From: Liolophura sinensis
Taxonomy: Eukaryota > Mollusca > Polyplacophora > Chitonida > Chitonidae
DNA: 64,000 nt
Direction: 5' to 3'
Assembly (NCBI RefSeq): GCF_032854445.1
Contig: NC_088295.1
Coordinates: forward strand, 22,741,385-22,805,384
In this document: positions 37,276-50,218 of the stretch, in pieces
How the letters are laid out: each line of letters begins with the position of its first letter
Numbering within the stretch: the first letter of the stretch is position 1
Notes under the pieces: generated by a model
The model's input: the letters and a program-made list of their open reading frames with translations, nothing else
Database searches by the model: none
What the model was told of the DNA's origin: nothing
Program-made: the position numbers and the translations under genes

Positions 37276-40200
37276 TTAAAATGGGTGACCGTGACGAGCC
37301 ATCGTCTCTTTTATCCAGTTAGTGTAGAGAGAGGCGTCTGTGTAAACCCCTGGTTGCTTAGGCCGCGCACAGTCCACACCCCAGCTAGTCACACCTGCAA
37401 ATAGAAATTATCTACTTTCTCAAAGGTAAAAATTATTATAAACAACAAAATAACATTCATATAATTTTTTCTTTACCCGGAAAGTGATTGCCTAGATAAG
37501 AATTGTTCGCGGATAAAAGTAACGATGTGTGGTAACCTGTATATTAGGGATGGAGGAAACTGAAGTGTCCCGAGTACATATCACTAATCTTTGGCAAATT
37601 TTACTGGGGAATTTTTGCTCGTGTGAAACACGTGGGTGATAAAACAAATGGTCTCCAGCAAAGTGGTTGTTAGTCCGAGTACAAACCCATGTTCAAAGTT
37701 GGATGCTTCACCTCTAGTCACAGACTCACTTTTCGCCGAAGTGCGGAGAATAGACCGCAGCGTGAATAAACGTTCCACTTACCTCTAGAACGCATTACCT
37801 CCTTCCCTGCCCATGGCCACACACAATTTTGCAATCGCAATCCAATAACGTATCGTTTCCCGCGAAAAAGCTTATGGGGACATTCCCAAAACTATATTCT
37901 TCAGCTTACTCGTATGGCGGTAGTCTTAAAACAGGGAGGCACCACTTAGCCCGGATGCTTTCTGCTGAGAAATGCTATTTGACTGTATTACCATCACATA
38001 GCTGTGAGTGGCGATGGGAAGGGGAGAGGTTATGAGGTGTGCTAAACCAACTTGAAGGGTGCGGAGTGCTTACATTCACCTCTGTTCTTCACCACTATGG
38101 CGAATTGTGGATCAACCATTATTATGGCGTATCTAAATATTTCTCAACCTGTTAGTTCTGACCTAGATGTTGTATAAGGCTACACGAGAGCCCCTTCGAA
38201 CATGTATAAGACTGTACGAGAGAGCAAGGCCACCAATTGTTGGAGGCGAATCTTAAAATTTCTTATTCGAGAATAGCACATAATGGTACACCTTCCATGT
38301 GCCCTACAAAGACTAAAAGCCAAGCGCCTTGGCCGCTCCTTTCCTGGCGGTGAGTGGCTATGTTTAATCTGTGTAATTGTTCATAATTACCCATCATGTG
38401 ATAAGAACCATCTATCTTGCACATCAGCGGTCCACCACTGTCGCCCTGAAAAAGACGTAGGCTTTTAGTTCGTCGTAGGTTCCACAGATGTAGTTCTGGC
38501 GATGCTAACTTCATAGCATGGGTCAGAAGGCCATTTGTTAACTACTTGTCGAATGACTCCGGACGTTCGAATTCATCAGTTATCGCAAAACAGTTGCGTA
38601 AGAATCCCGGGAGGCGAAGGGGGTGTTATAATCAAAAAATCCCTTTTTAAGCCAAACCATATTTTAAAAGAGAATTATACACTACGGTGTCGGTGCACAG
38701 AATATTCAATGCTCGCCTAATAGTTTGAAAAATTTATTAGAATCAGCAGAGACTGAATTGTTCAAACAGATCACCGAACTGCAGTTTTAGTGGTCACATA
38801 TCGGTAAAGGCGACCATGTCGGTAGGTCTATTCAAATTTAATTTCAGAACTTTTGCAATTTGCAATATCGTTCCATGTAACTCAGCATTCAGGCGGTGTG
38901 AAAGTGAAGAATGTCTGTCTCCGAGAGAACCCGTAACGCTGTCAAACGATCTCCGTCGATAATATAACAAAGCTGCATTTGTCCTTATTTTCAAGAAGTC
39001 AATACAACTAAACGACTATTCTTAGAATATAGAGTTAATCATGCATCACAACGCTGGACAGGAATTCGCTGTGACCATTTATATACGTATTGTACCATAC
39101 AGACACTTACACACACACACTTTGCCATGTGATATAGGATTGCAAGAAAAGCTGTAAGAAGTCTCCTTTGAACGCGTTTTTGACAGAAGTAAAAAATTTT
39201 GCTGAACACGTTGTTTCAGGTTTCCATATGACGCAACAAATATTTCATTTAATGTCCAGTTGATACGAGATTCAGTTATTGTATAATGAGGATTTTTCAA
39301 TTTAACCGGATATTGTGCCAGTGTTTGAACATTCGAACACACATGGTGCGTATTTCTGCTGCACTTGTGATTAAAGTATGGAAGCGATTTATGAACTAAT
39401 TTTGTGCCAAAATGTGCATGACTGAATCACAGGAAGGTATCTTTATTTTTGCCTCGCCTAAATCGCTCAAGTGTGTATACGACCACCAAAAATCTCAGAG
39501 CTTCTGGGGCCTCAAGCACGCGGTCACTAAGATTAACTAGTTCTGTTGGTAAATAATAACCCATGCAATGACTGTGTCCCTTGTACTTCTAAACAAAACC
39601 TGGATTCATCTATTTATTCGAATGTTGTTATATCCCGTATTCATGATATTCTGGTTTCCGAGATCTCAATAGGTATCGTTGCAGTCAAAGGTTAATACTC
39701 TGGCTAACCCACAGCTGGCTGTTGGGTTCTAACTGTGTTACGTTTAGTACAGAGCTTAACATTTCCTGTGAGGCAGTGAAGTGAATGTACGAAAAAAGAA
39801 GGCTTTAAAGGACGCTGCCTCGATAAGCCTGGTACCGAACAAAATTGGAATAGAACAAGTGGCATCAATGGTTCAAAGCCTGTTATTCTGAGCCTAAAAC
39901 GCCACTTGAGTCAAACACATGCAGTACACCCAACACAGCCATGGGCATTTAAATGTTTATGCTAATGTATACAGTTTGTGAACGTGAAATATCAACTTTC
40001 TGAGCACTCACGCTTACCTGGCAGGTATCGTGTCCCCCATGCTCATACCCAAAGCACAGCATTGTCTGTGGCAAGTAATCGGAACCGTACCAGTCTGATC
40101 GTCGGCACGTGTCATCGCCAAGCAAGGGCAGGCGCACCTGGTTCAAAACGCTCCCATCAGATGAACCTGCAGCGTCACGCATACAAAATGTGTGATTAGT

Positions 40201-43000
40201 TCGCGACGCGTGAACATTGCAAGTCTTGATGTCGTTTCAGCGTTAACAAACCAATTACCCACATACTAGATGAGTACAATTGATGGTCAATTCAGCTTGG
40301 ACCCGAGTTGCCATTGCGCGGGAAAAGGTATACCCCATCACTGGTAGGAGTACTTTATTCTCCTGAATGACGGCATGTTTCCTTTACAAAACTTACAAAA
40401 CTCACAAGATACATACCAATGCAGTGAATAAATCAAATGCTTTATAAGCACATTTCATTATTCTTCACATAAAATGGTTCAAAAATATTGAACTGGCTTG
40501 GATTAAATCCATGTTTTTAAATTTTTATAACGCGTTTTCTATGTAAGGGGCGAGTAGGAATTCGATGAATTTGACTCTTTCGCGTGCAAGCATGTTAAAC
40601 TGATACTCACCATGTGTTTCACCCCACCCTGCGACCACACACACATCTCCCCGCCTGAGTCTGTTCTTGCTGCCGTCCGGTAAGCAGATAGGGCTCACGT
40701 GGGTGTTATACTGTACAGGATGTTCCAGAAGTAAAAGTGCGATGTCATTTTCAGTGGTGTCAATGTCGTAGCTAGGATGCATCAGTATTTGCCGGACTCG
40801 AACCTTCTGTTCCGTCGAGTCTCTTCTGCTCATGTGAAACTTACCCACGTAAGCGTCCCAACGCGAGGCGTGTCTGCTGATATTCCTGAAAAACGAACAG
40901 GTAACGTTACACCTACATGTTGGCCAGTGGTGAATTAATGTATTAATGGGAAGTGTCACTACATTGTCCTTGATAACCTGCATACTTACGAAATGCTCTA
41001 AAACCAGACTACCATCGAGGATAACCATAGAGAACTAAAATGTTTACAGGATTAGGTTTGAGCCATGGTTGTCATCTTCGGATTAATGACGTCAAATAGA
41101 GATGGAATATAGGTGCACTTCGATATATTACTTTATGAGAAGGGGATGACAAAATCAACACTGTCTTTTCTGTCCAAGACAGACGACGTGTCATGACATC
41201 TTATCTTTTTATATGTGCCATTTACTTGGCAAATGCCTTAAATGCAGCCTGGCATTAACATTTTGCTGAATGTCGCAGCTTTGGGAAATTTGAAGATTCC
41301 AGCTTAAAAATTGATTTATTGAGTTACCAATCAGAAAAAATAGCTGTGGTCATTTAGGTCTGTGTCCACTCCTATTCCTGAATAACGTAAGTTATATTAT
41401 TTGTTCTCATGTCTTTCAAGTATAAGGTGATAAGTCAAAACACCTGCACGTATTTGTCAAGCAAACGTTAATTCAGAACTCAAATTGTGGTTAGTACGCT
41501 CTTTTGCGGTAAAGAATCAGTGTGCAAATTTTAAACGTTCTGGAGCTAAACATCTTAATTGTAGCTGCGTTCGATAAATACGGGCCATGGCGTCAGTATA
41601 TACTGTAAACGGGTGAGGCGTCATTACTGTTGTTTTGGGCACCGTTGTAATAAATATGCTTTGTGCCACAATACCGTGATGATATGAGTAAAAAAATTAT
41701 TTCTTTTGTTTGTGGTCATAGTTTTCGTTTTAGCCTTGTATTTACGAAGTATATAGAACATTATGAGTTTCTAGAGATCCCTACGTTTTATGCATGCGTT
41801 ACAGACATGTCACTCACTCATCAAAGCAGTGAGAAGCCGTGACCACCCAGTATGGGTGTATGAGAGCTCCGCCACAAGCTTGTTCGCCCACCTCATTCAA
41901 CATCACCTGCATACAAGAAACAGTATCTCATATCATACATTTTAAATCTTTTGATTTATAATTTCCAGTCAGGATTATCGATATATCGTATCTGCAAAGA
42001 AAACATCCCAAGAAGATTGCTTACAGTATGCCTTATGTAAACTTTTATTATGTCGAAACGTCAGTCCATACATTGGTACTTATTCTAAAACCTTCCTTTG
42101 TGCCCATATCTCCAACCATACAGGCCATAATTCAAAAGTAATGAATTCTCGTCTTCGTCATTTGTATGTATTTTGAATTTTCTCTTTAATTCACCTGTGC
42201 ATGTTTACGGCGCATGGTGATTTTTTTCTGTGAGGTTTTTCAAAAGGACGTAGATAAAACTTGGTACAAATTGTAACTTCACATGTACTGACGTATTCAG
42301 AGATCATGTTTGTGTTCGCAAGAACCTACCAACCAGGGCCATGATCCAGGTACGGCCACGTGACCACCCACAATCCGCGAGAATTTCGGAGAAATGGCAG
42401 ACTGGCCACACTGAGTAGCTGCCTCCAAGAGTCCTGTATACGACAGACAGAAATACGCTTTAAAATGTACATACAACCAAAGCTTCATACAATGAGTAAA
42501 CATCACACGGCTGATCTCCTTAAAGAGAACCATGCTGCCATTTATACAAATTCACAGATTTTGTTAACTAACAGATTGGATTTATAGATATAACGGATCC
42601 CATTAAACATTAAACCGTTCCTGTTGTGAAAAAGCATTGCCTATACTGAAATGTATTCGCTGCTCCTAGAGCATCCGAGAGATGGTTTCAATGCTTGCTG
42701 ATGAATACGGCGTAAGTGTGCATGTAGCGAACTGTTATGTCTGTCCATTAACGTGAAGTACTTGGGTGCAAAAGTGAATCGAACTATTCAACTGATGACC
42801 GTTGAATAGAGATATAATGAGCTAAGGCACTGGGTACATTTTATTTTGATTCTATATGTGTACAATGCGAAACACTTGCTTTTTAAAAACTAATCTCGTT
42901 GTCATTCAATGAATAACATGTCAAACTTACCAGCAGAAAAAGCCACGGTGAACCATATGTAGATCATGGTTGCGATCTTGACAGCTGTGCTCGCCACCAT
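37276..43000 (-). CDS. SP-A: secreted trypsin-like serine protease (family S1)
   Basis: Seven coding exons: 43000-42931, 42433-42330, 41906-41818, 40885-40611, 40166-40018, 38445-38391 and 37394-37276; phases 1,0,2,1,0,1; 286 residues. A hydrophobic leader ([12 protein letters not shown]) is followed by a short propeptide with TQCG, whose Cys probably pairs with the one in SPICLPDG. Activation occurs at FSR/IVGG, a basic P1. The catalytic triad is His in VVTASHCF, Asp in ENDIALLLL and Ser in [10 protein letters not shown]. Asp six residues before the Ser (position 189), with Gly in SWGVDC and in PGVYT, predicts cleavage after Arg/Lys. ASHC replaces the common AAHC. The stop is TAA at 37276-37278, and AATAAA (minus) lies at 37202-37207. 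It is more distant from SP-B and SP-C than they are from each other. The physiological substrate cannot be told from sequence. Confidence 0.96.
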
Positions 43001-45250
43001 GAGCTGCACCCGTCTGATGTGTTTATCTTCTCCCCCTTTTCCAGACTACACTACATTCATGCTATACAACCCACGCTGAATATTATTGCGTTTGCTTGTT
43101 TGTGTGTACGTGTGGACGGGGGCACTTTTGACAACGTCCAGTTAATAAATAAAATATTCTTTTTCGTATAAAACAAAAATCTTAATTTTTTAACAATATA
43201 CAGGTTCAGGTCAGCCAATAATAACTCATATATGTGTAGTCAAGGCCAGTTCGAGGCTACACACCAAAACTTAGTGCACGTATACGACGAGAAAAATAAA
43301 TCCAAAAATAGAGGGCGTTGTTAAATCTGTTGGTTTTCTCTCCATGGGCGTAATTTTACAGCAGTCGTTGCGCATTAGTACAACTACATAGGTCTATGAA
43401 CATTATATTCTTGCGTACCGCGTAAAACACTAATCACATAAAGTAAACAGATAAAATATAATTAAGGGCTGGGATAGCCGACCACTTCTGGCGATGCCCG
43501 TGGGAGTTCAGGGTAAGTACATATGTAGCGTACATGGTACTTAGTGGAAAAACACCATTATAACGCACACAGTTTTCGACCGTTGCTCAGCACAACTCAT
43601 ACTGCACGACATGCTTGTTGTATAGAGTACTGTTTGGCACAGATCCATACAGGGCCTATTTTTGAGCAGTAACGTGCGAATGCCGAAGGGTGACGTGGAT
43701 GTGTACTGCATGTAGTCTGATATTGACTACAAATTATGGGATAAACTTGCGTTGTTAGCTTATGCCGTGTGTTGTCAATATCTTTCACTATGCTGTAAGA
43801 ATCATTACATCCGTAATTTTCTTTAAGTAACGCAGAAAGGTTCCAAGTTATGTGGCTGACGTCATGCACTTCCCTCGTTTTCGACTCGCTGTTGTCGAAA
43901 GTATGTCGCACAGTTTACTATAGAGATGTAAATTTACGAAGGCAACAAGTACGTGTCTGTTTTGGAATTAATTTGCCTTAGTCCAGAGTTTGTCCCCTTT
44001 ACTAATCTTGCATTAGTGTGCTTTCAAGGCGTCAAGGATGAAAGTGAAGTACTCCTGGACTCTTCGCTGATCAAATATGTCATATACCAGTGAAAAGCTT
44101 AATGTCAGCTTTCGAACAACATCGCTTGGTTGAGATTGGACTATTTTCCCCTGTCTTATGTCCAGTTATGTAAAGTTGGGTCTTTTGGCTCAGGCATTGA
44201 CATTATGTAACCTTCTTATAGCTTTTGGAAAATTCTGTCCCCTGTGGCCTAGGACTATATCCTAACAAACACGCGCAAATGAGCGAAAGATCAGCCTGTA
44301 TTGTAGCTTCAACCATTGAGTTAGGCCTAGATGCTTCATCTGACTTTCAGTTTCACACATGACTTAGCTGAAAATAAATTGAAGTTTTTCGAATGGAAGG
44401 GCTTTCTTGACACTTTTTTAGTTTTCGGTCACTAACAGTGGTTTTTCTATTCTTTTTTCTTCTTGTTAAGTCATGGAGGTAGACACAACTGCTCTTTTAC
44501 TTGTACTGCGAAATGTTAATAAATAACGCAGTAACGCAGTAGTCCATTAGCAGATTTATAACTACATCACACTCGACTTAAACAAACAAAACAAAAGGAA
44601 ACATTTATTGGAAAGAATTAGAAAGTCTACCTACACGTAGACCTACAACAAGTAATGTAAGATGCATCATTTAGCCATGTAAATTAGATTTTGAAATCAT
44701 TATGACTCTTTTGTTAAATGCATATATTTTGCATATGGAGCTGATTTATGTAGTATCTCTTGCCAAGCTCTTTTTCTCACTTATTAAATTAGTTTTTAGG
44801 TCAAAACACACGAAAAATTTCACTTGTTATATATGTTATAAACCAGTTTATGGGTATCTGAAACCAGATAGAACGTGGAGAAAACCATGCACCTTTCTTC
44901 CCAGTTAGCTTTTGCAATGTGAATCACAGCTCTAAAGGTTATCCATCAAGTCTACCAGGCTAAGCAGCATGTTCTTCAGTTTTATTCATTGTATATGTTT
45001 ACTCTCTGCGTCCTAAAATGAATATTACCGTACAGTTTAAAGGATAGTATATTTCCCTGAAAGATAACAGGATGTGAGACTGATGAAACATCATGGGCAG
45101 TTATAAGCGTACGATTCTTCCCATATATAGACATGCAAACAATGGAGAAATGCCCCATATACTAACACAAATATATACAGTTTTTGACAAATTCTTTGTT
45201 TACTGTTTCAGATACTGTATATATACGGCATAAAGTAAGGTATTAGATCA
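43001..45250. other. Intergenic upstream of SP-A
   Basis: 5' flank of SP-A; no clear TATA box near the start. Open frames at 43597-43911 (-) and 44702-44908 (+) show no domain and no splice context. Confidence 0.5.
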
Positions 45251-45380
45251 GGAGCCGGTTTCATGAAGCATACTTCGTGTTAAGTAGCCCTTAGCTAAGT
45301 GCACGTTATATCTCTATAACGTACGTTGCCATGGTAGTTAATGGCAAACTATGCTGAGTGAGCTTCATGAAACTGACTCC
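45251..45380. mobile_element. Foldback (MITE-like) element, 130 bp
   Basis: The ends are inverted: ggagccggtttcatgaagc at the left and gcttcatgaaactgactcc at the right. The centre is the perfect palindrome cgttatatctctataacg. It has no coding capacity. The overall structure is that of a short hairpin element; whether it is a DNA-transposon derivative is inference. Confidence 0.8.
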
Positions 45381-45675
45381 AGTTATTATTTGCTTAAAAG
45401 ATGTACATGTTGGGCTATACCGGTACACTACGTTCGGTCTCAGGCTTTGCTTATTTCATGTTAATAAACTTCTAGTATTATGTATACTATGTAATTGTTC
45501 AAAGTGTAGTCCATCCTCTGTTAGGTAGATTTCCTCTGTACAGAGGTCATATCTTTTTTTAATTAATGACAATGGGGGAAGAGAATCTCTGTACATGGCG
45601 GAGTGGTTGACGTGCCAGAGCAAACAATGACTTATGAGCCTCTCACCCATACGTGAGAGGTACTATCATAACATG

Positions 45676-46792
45676 TCGCCGGTCCCACCCTACACAACGG
45701 TACAAATCACCCGCCCACCCTGTACAAAGGCATGAATCTCCCGCCCATTCTGTACATCGATACAATTAACCTGCCCGCCCTGTACAACGGTACAAATCAT
45801 CCGCCAATCCTGTACAACAGTACAGTTCAGACTCCCACCATGTATAACGGTGCAAATTACTTTCACCCTGTACATCGACACAAATCCCCTGCCAATCCTG
45901 TACAACGATACAATTCACCCTCCCACCATATATAACGGTGCAAATCACCCTCCCACCATACATAACGGTACAAATCACTCTCTCAACCTGTACAACAGAA
46001 CAAAATAACCCGCTTGCCTAGTACAAAGGTCCAATTCACCAGCATATCCTGTACAACGGTCCAAATCAGCCGTCTGTCCCGTACAAGGGTACAAATCACC
46101 CTCCCACCCTGTACAACTGTACAAATCACCCGCCCATTCTGTACAACGGTACAAACCACCCGCACACCCTGTACAACGGTGCAAATCACCCTTCAGCCCT
46201 GTACGACGGTGCAAATCAATGGCCTGCCTTGTACAGCGGTCCAAATCACCCGCCTGCCCTGCACAAGGGCCCAAATCATCCGCATACCTTGTACAACGGT
46301 GCAAATTACCCTCCAGCCCTGTACAACGGTGCAAATCAATGGCCTGCCTTGTACAACGGTCCAAATCACCCGCCTGCCCTGCACAAGGGCCCAAATCACC
46401 CGCCTGTCCTGCACAACGGTCCAAATCACCCGCCTGCCCTGTATAACGGTCCAAATTCCCCGCCTGTCCTGCATAACGGTTCAAATCACCCGCCTGCCCT
46501 GTATAACGGTGCAAATCACCCGCCTGTCCTGCATAATCGTCCAAATCCCCCGCCTGTCTTGCATAACGGTTCAAATCACCCGCCTGCCCTGTATAACGGT
46601 GCAAATCACCCGCCTGTCCTGCATAATCGTCCAAATCCCCCGCCTGCCCTGTATAACGGTCCAAATTCCCCGCCTGTCCTGCATAACGGTCCAAATCACC
46701 CGCCTGCCCTGTATAACGGTGCAAATCACCCGCCTGTCCTGCATAACGGTCCAAATCACCCGCCTGCCCTGTATAACGGGGAAATCAAGGAC
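45676..46792. repeat. Minisatellite, 30-bp unit, ~37 copies
   Basis: Consensus unit on the plus strand is caaatcacccgcctgccctg followed by tataacggtg. Units are diverged in the left third (45676-46010) and more uniform on the right, where longer blocks such as 46480-46560 and 46570-46640 are themselves repeated. A 30-base unit keeps frame, so long open frames appear on both strands (46014-46838 and 46229-46819 plus, 45975-46754 minus) with 10-residue periodic products. No start context, splice signal or signal peptide supports any of them. Confidence 0.95.
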
Positions 46793-47763
46793 CCCTTCTG
46801 TTCACGTAAACAGATGTGAAAAGACACATATGTTGTGATACGTTATCTAAAAACACGCCCAGTTAAGACCTGTGCTAGTTTCAATAACCTAATGTCTTAA
46901 ATGTCTTACTGAAGGACACGACCTCTTTAATCACGTCCCCATCGAACGATTCATTTTGATTCTTTTAATATCCTATATGATATTAGTCATCGCTAAAGTA
47001 TTCATATAAAGTTTTAAACGCAATACCTTTTTTGTGATATTGTATATCAGGAATATCGCAGTTCAAGGTACGCCAAATCGCGCACACTGAGAAAATCGAA
47101 AGTGCCTCATGTCAATTTTATCATATCAATTTTAACCAATCAGAAGCGAGTGACTTCTGTAACCCGATAACGCACCTATTTCCGCGGCGGTCACCCGATC
47201 CTCTTTTTGCCTTTTAAACATATATGAGCCTGCGGTACGGTGACATGATATTATTTTTGCGGAGGTTTCTCTAACCTGTCGCATCCTATGGCTTGGCAAG
47301 ATTTCCAGATTAAAAGTTATAGATTTAGCCAGTTACAAAGCTCGGCATACACAACGAAACTCCTGTGGCCATTTAGGTTTTTCCCCACTCTCTTCCGAAA
47401 TAACTATGGTTCAATTATCTGATGTCTTTTCTTTTCATTACTGAGGACAAATATCAAAATTGCGCATTGCATAAAATTGCACCTTTGTGCGGGTGCAAGA
47501 CCTGTACACATTTAGCATGCATTCCTTGGATAAGAGTTGGAAACGGAGGAAATGCATATAGCGTGACTGGGAAAGCAGAAAATCTGAGTGAACTCCTGTG
47601 ATTCAAAGTTGTTACGAAACAGTATTCTCGACTCTTTTATGTCTTGTCGCATTAAATTGAAAGTTGATATCTAGTTTCATCATGACAGTTTCGAGTTTGT
47701 CCAAGTTTCTCAGTCGATGTCTAATTTATGGTTGTTTTTTTGTTTTTTGTTGAGTTGTTTACT
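46793..47763. other. Intergenic, no supported gene
   Basis: No exon seen. Part of it (about 47290-47465) resembles a stretch near 41275-41460 in SP-A intron 3, including gtggccatttaggt, ccactc and cgaaataac, so both may belong to an old dispersed repeat. Confidence 0.4.
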
Positions 47764-47866
47764 TGATTGGTGTTTTACGCCGCACTCAAGAATATTTTAC
47801 CACTGCGGCCAGCCTTACGGTGGGAGGAAAACGGGTAAACCACGTGCAGGTTCCTGGCAGACGTAG
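47764..47866 (-). mobile_element. Truncated SINE (family 1)
   Basis: The tail part reads gattggtgttttacgccgca, ctcaagaatatttta, cggccagccttacggtggga, then gtgcaggttcctggcagac. Head absent. Confidence 0.85.
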
Positions 47867-48500
47867 CTGTGATATGTTATGGACATGCATATACTACAAG
47901 TAAACCTACACGAGTTGATACTGCCGTACAATTAAGATTTCTGTGGCTATTATTCTGACAGCTCAGACCGTTAGGGATTATGAATTGCATAAATGCAATA
48001 TTTCCATACTGCCTGTGGCTGTCTATGGCGTACATACTTGTACTGCAGTGAATTGTATTTGTAACGCTTGTTTAGTTTAGTTTGGTCAAGCACGCTACAT
48101 ACATATGTGATCCTTATAATGGTCTATATGATGGTTTCCCATCTTACATAAAGGTATGGAGATTGTCATCCGTTGACCTATACTAGTTTTCATGCATGCA
48201 CTGTATTTTGGTGTTTGAGATACATGGCCCAACCTTGCAAGTTTACTGCGCTTTTTGGGTCTGACAATTCTGCATCACGAGTTTGTAAAAGTAAGGTATG
48301 ACGCTGTGATTGGTCTCATATAGGGGGTATGGTGGAATGTTATTTCATTATACATGTAATAGCACATGTTTTTCTCCTCTGGTCATGACTGATACTTCAC
48401 GTTCAACAAACGCTCACAGGTTCATTACTTTCCCTCTACAAACAGGCCTATCCAACTGCAATGCATAAGTCATAGAAAGGCTACATATGGAAGCAGAAAC

Positions 48501-48506
48501 TTTATT
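48501..48506 (-). other. Candidate SP-B poly(A) signal
   Basis: AATAAA on the minus strand, 75 bases after the SP-B stop. The homologous site after SP-C reads AATACA. Confidence 0.5.
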
Positions 48507-49044
48507 GTCTTTCTTTATACACACAACTTAACGCTGAACATTGGTGATGTCGAGGTTCACTCGTGTTTAGATTTGCTTGCTTACAAATCGGAGTACTGCT
48601 TGATCCAGGAAGTGTAATTGGGCACCCTGGTGTAGATTCCTGGGCTGCGACGCCCCGCACACCCATAACCCCAGCTCACAACACCTGTGGCATGACAATA
48701 TCATGTTGATATCTCAGTTTGACTTTTTCATATTTTCTAGCCTTTACCTTCAACGTAATTAATTCATTTGTTTATCTGATTGTTGTTAGAAATGATGAAT
48801 TCATTGATACGGATACAGGGAGAGGTGCACGCATTCAGTCTCTCAGTTGTCTCAGAGCTGTTGACATTCGACAAGAACACATTGGTATGATCAGTATATT
48901 AATTTATTTGATACAACCTTCTGATATGACGATCAGTTATACGTTAACCAGATATATGCTATGTAACCACCAGATTATTCAATGCACATCCGTATGCACG
49001 CCTGCTTTGGCCTTTTCTTCGTACTTTACAATTCTTCAGTGATA

Positions 49045-49345
49045 TGACCAAACGACGAGAAGTCCTTAGGTGTGTACACGCACTATGCACGAAAGCCCAT
49101 GCCAACAAAGTGTTTCACCCACTAAAGTATCACCGGACACCTGACTGGACACCCCACACATTCCCATTTTAGTGACACCGGGTCAACCAGTCCTGTTCCT
49201 TGCTTTAACCTCTCAGTGCTGAGTGCTCAGGGAGGCAGAAACAAGTACCGCCTTTGAAGTCTTTGGTATGGCCCGAGCCGCATTTTTTCCCTACCGACTC
49301 GAGGCGGACGCTCTAACCATTAGGCCACCTAAGCGGTCTCCTTAC
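49045..49345 (-). mobile_element. SINE-like repeat (family 2) in SP-B intron 6
   Basis: Read on the minus strand, the right end gives a tRNA-like head (ggtggcctaatggttagagc, then gtccgcctcgag), followed by a body with gagaggttaaagcaaggaac, tggttgacccggtgtcact and ggggtgtccagtcaggtgtc. The T-arm is too degenerate for a working tRNA. The body matches the copy at 24340-24575. Confidence 0.75.
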
Positions 49346-50004
49346 ATTGGTCGAAAGAACGTGTTTTATTTATAGTTTTGGGCACTGTGATATTTAAAAA
49401 CCTCTATGTTATTTATGTTATACATGTATATAACACAAATCCTTCACTTAGTTTATTATGTGGAACAACGCGCATGTATATGTTCAGGGTATGACTAATA
49501 TAACAATATAAAGTTCAAAATTATATTATAAATGTAGTTTCTGCTATTATTGTTATAAAGATATAACCTAAAAAGTTTCAGAGATATATTCATATATACA
49601 CATGCATAGGTAAACAACTGATCAAACATAGTCAGTTTGCATACAATATTTTAACCTGTGTATTTCTTCAAATATTCCGATCTACCAAATGCTATACAGT
49701 CACATTATTTGCTTACCTAATAAGTACCATTTCCCGCCAGATAGCACCACCAGAGGGCCGCCGCTGTCACCCTGAATGTAGGAAAAAATGACACGTTTTC
49801 ATATCCATCTGACGTAGTGTCCTTGTGAAACGTCGCATATAATCTTCCAAAGGAACAGCTTTAGTTGTTGTAAAATATACTGTACACAGCGACTGGCATT
49901 GACATAGATCATGGAATTGCAGACGGATGCTTGACAGAAATTCTTCCTTATCTCAATAGCTAAAAGTAATTGCCAATCCAGACATATGACAAACGAATGA
50001 GGTA

Positions 50005-50092
50005 ATTAAGTGCTTTGTGTTATGTTCGTTTGATTATATATTAATTAAGAGTAATAGTATAATTAAGTGGTTTGTGTTATGTTCGTTTGATT
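50005..50092 (+). repeat. 32-base direct repeat beside the (TA)n hairpin
   Basis: 50005-50036 and 50061-50092 are the same 32 bases with one mismatch; the shared core is tttgtgttatgttcgtttga. Confidence 0.85.
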
Positions 50093-50093
50093 T

Positions 50094-50184
<91 letters not shown>

Positions 50185-50218
50185 CCATTTTTGTTCTTGG
50201 AAATCAAACGAACATAAC
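50076..50218. repeat. (TA)n tract inside a perfect 20-bp inverted repeat
   Basis: gttatgttcgtttgatttcc at 50076-50095 recurs exactly inverted at 50199-50218. Between them is a ~86-base pure TA run (50096-50182). The whole lies in SP-B intron 5. Tyr/Ile-repeat open frames here are artefacts. Confidence 0.95.

Noticed and set aside
42326-42433. SP-A exon 2 ending four bases further (donor /gttctt)
   Set aside because: That choice puts a stop at the start of exon 3; the earlier donor /gtaggt gives the conserved PWLV.L reading.
2101-46792. CRISPR arrays
   Set aside because: The tandem repeats have no unique spacers and the window is eukaryotic.
49270-49345. tRNA gene on the minus strand
   Set aside because: The D-arm and anticodon-like part are recognisable, but the T-arm is degenerate and the sequence continues into a SINE body shared with another locus.
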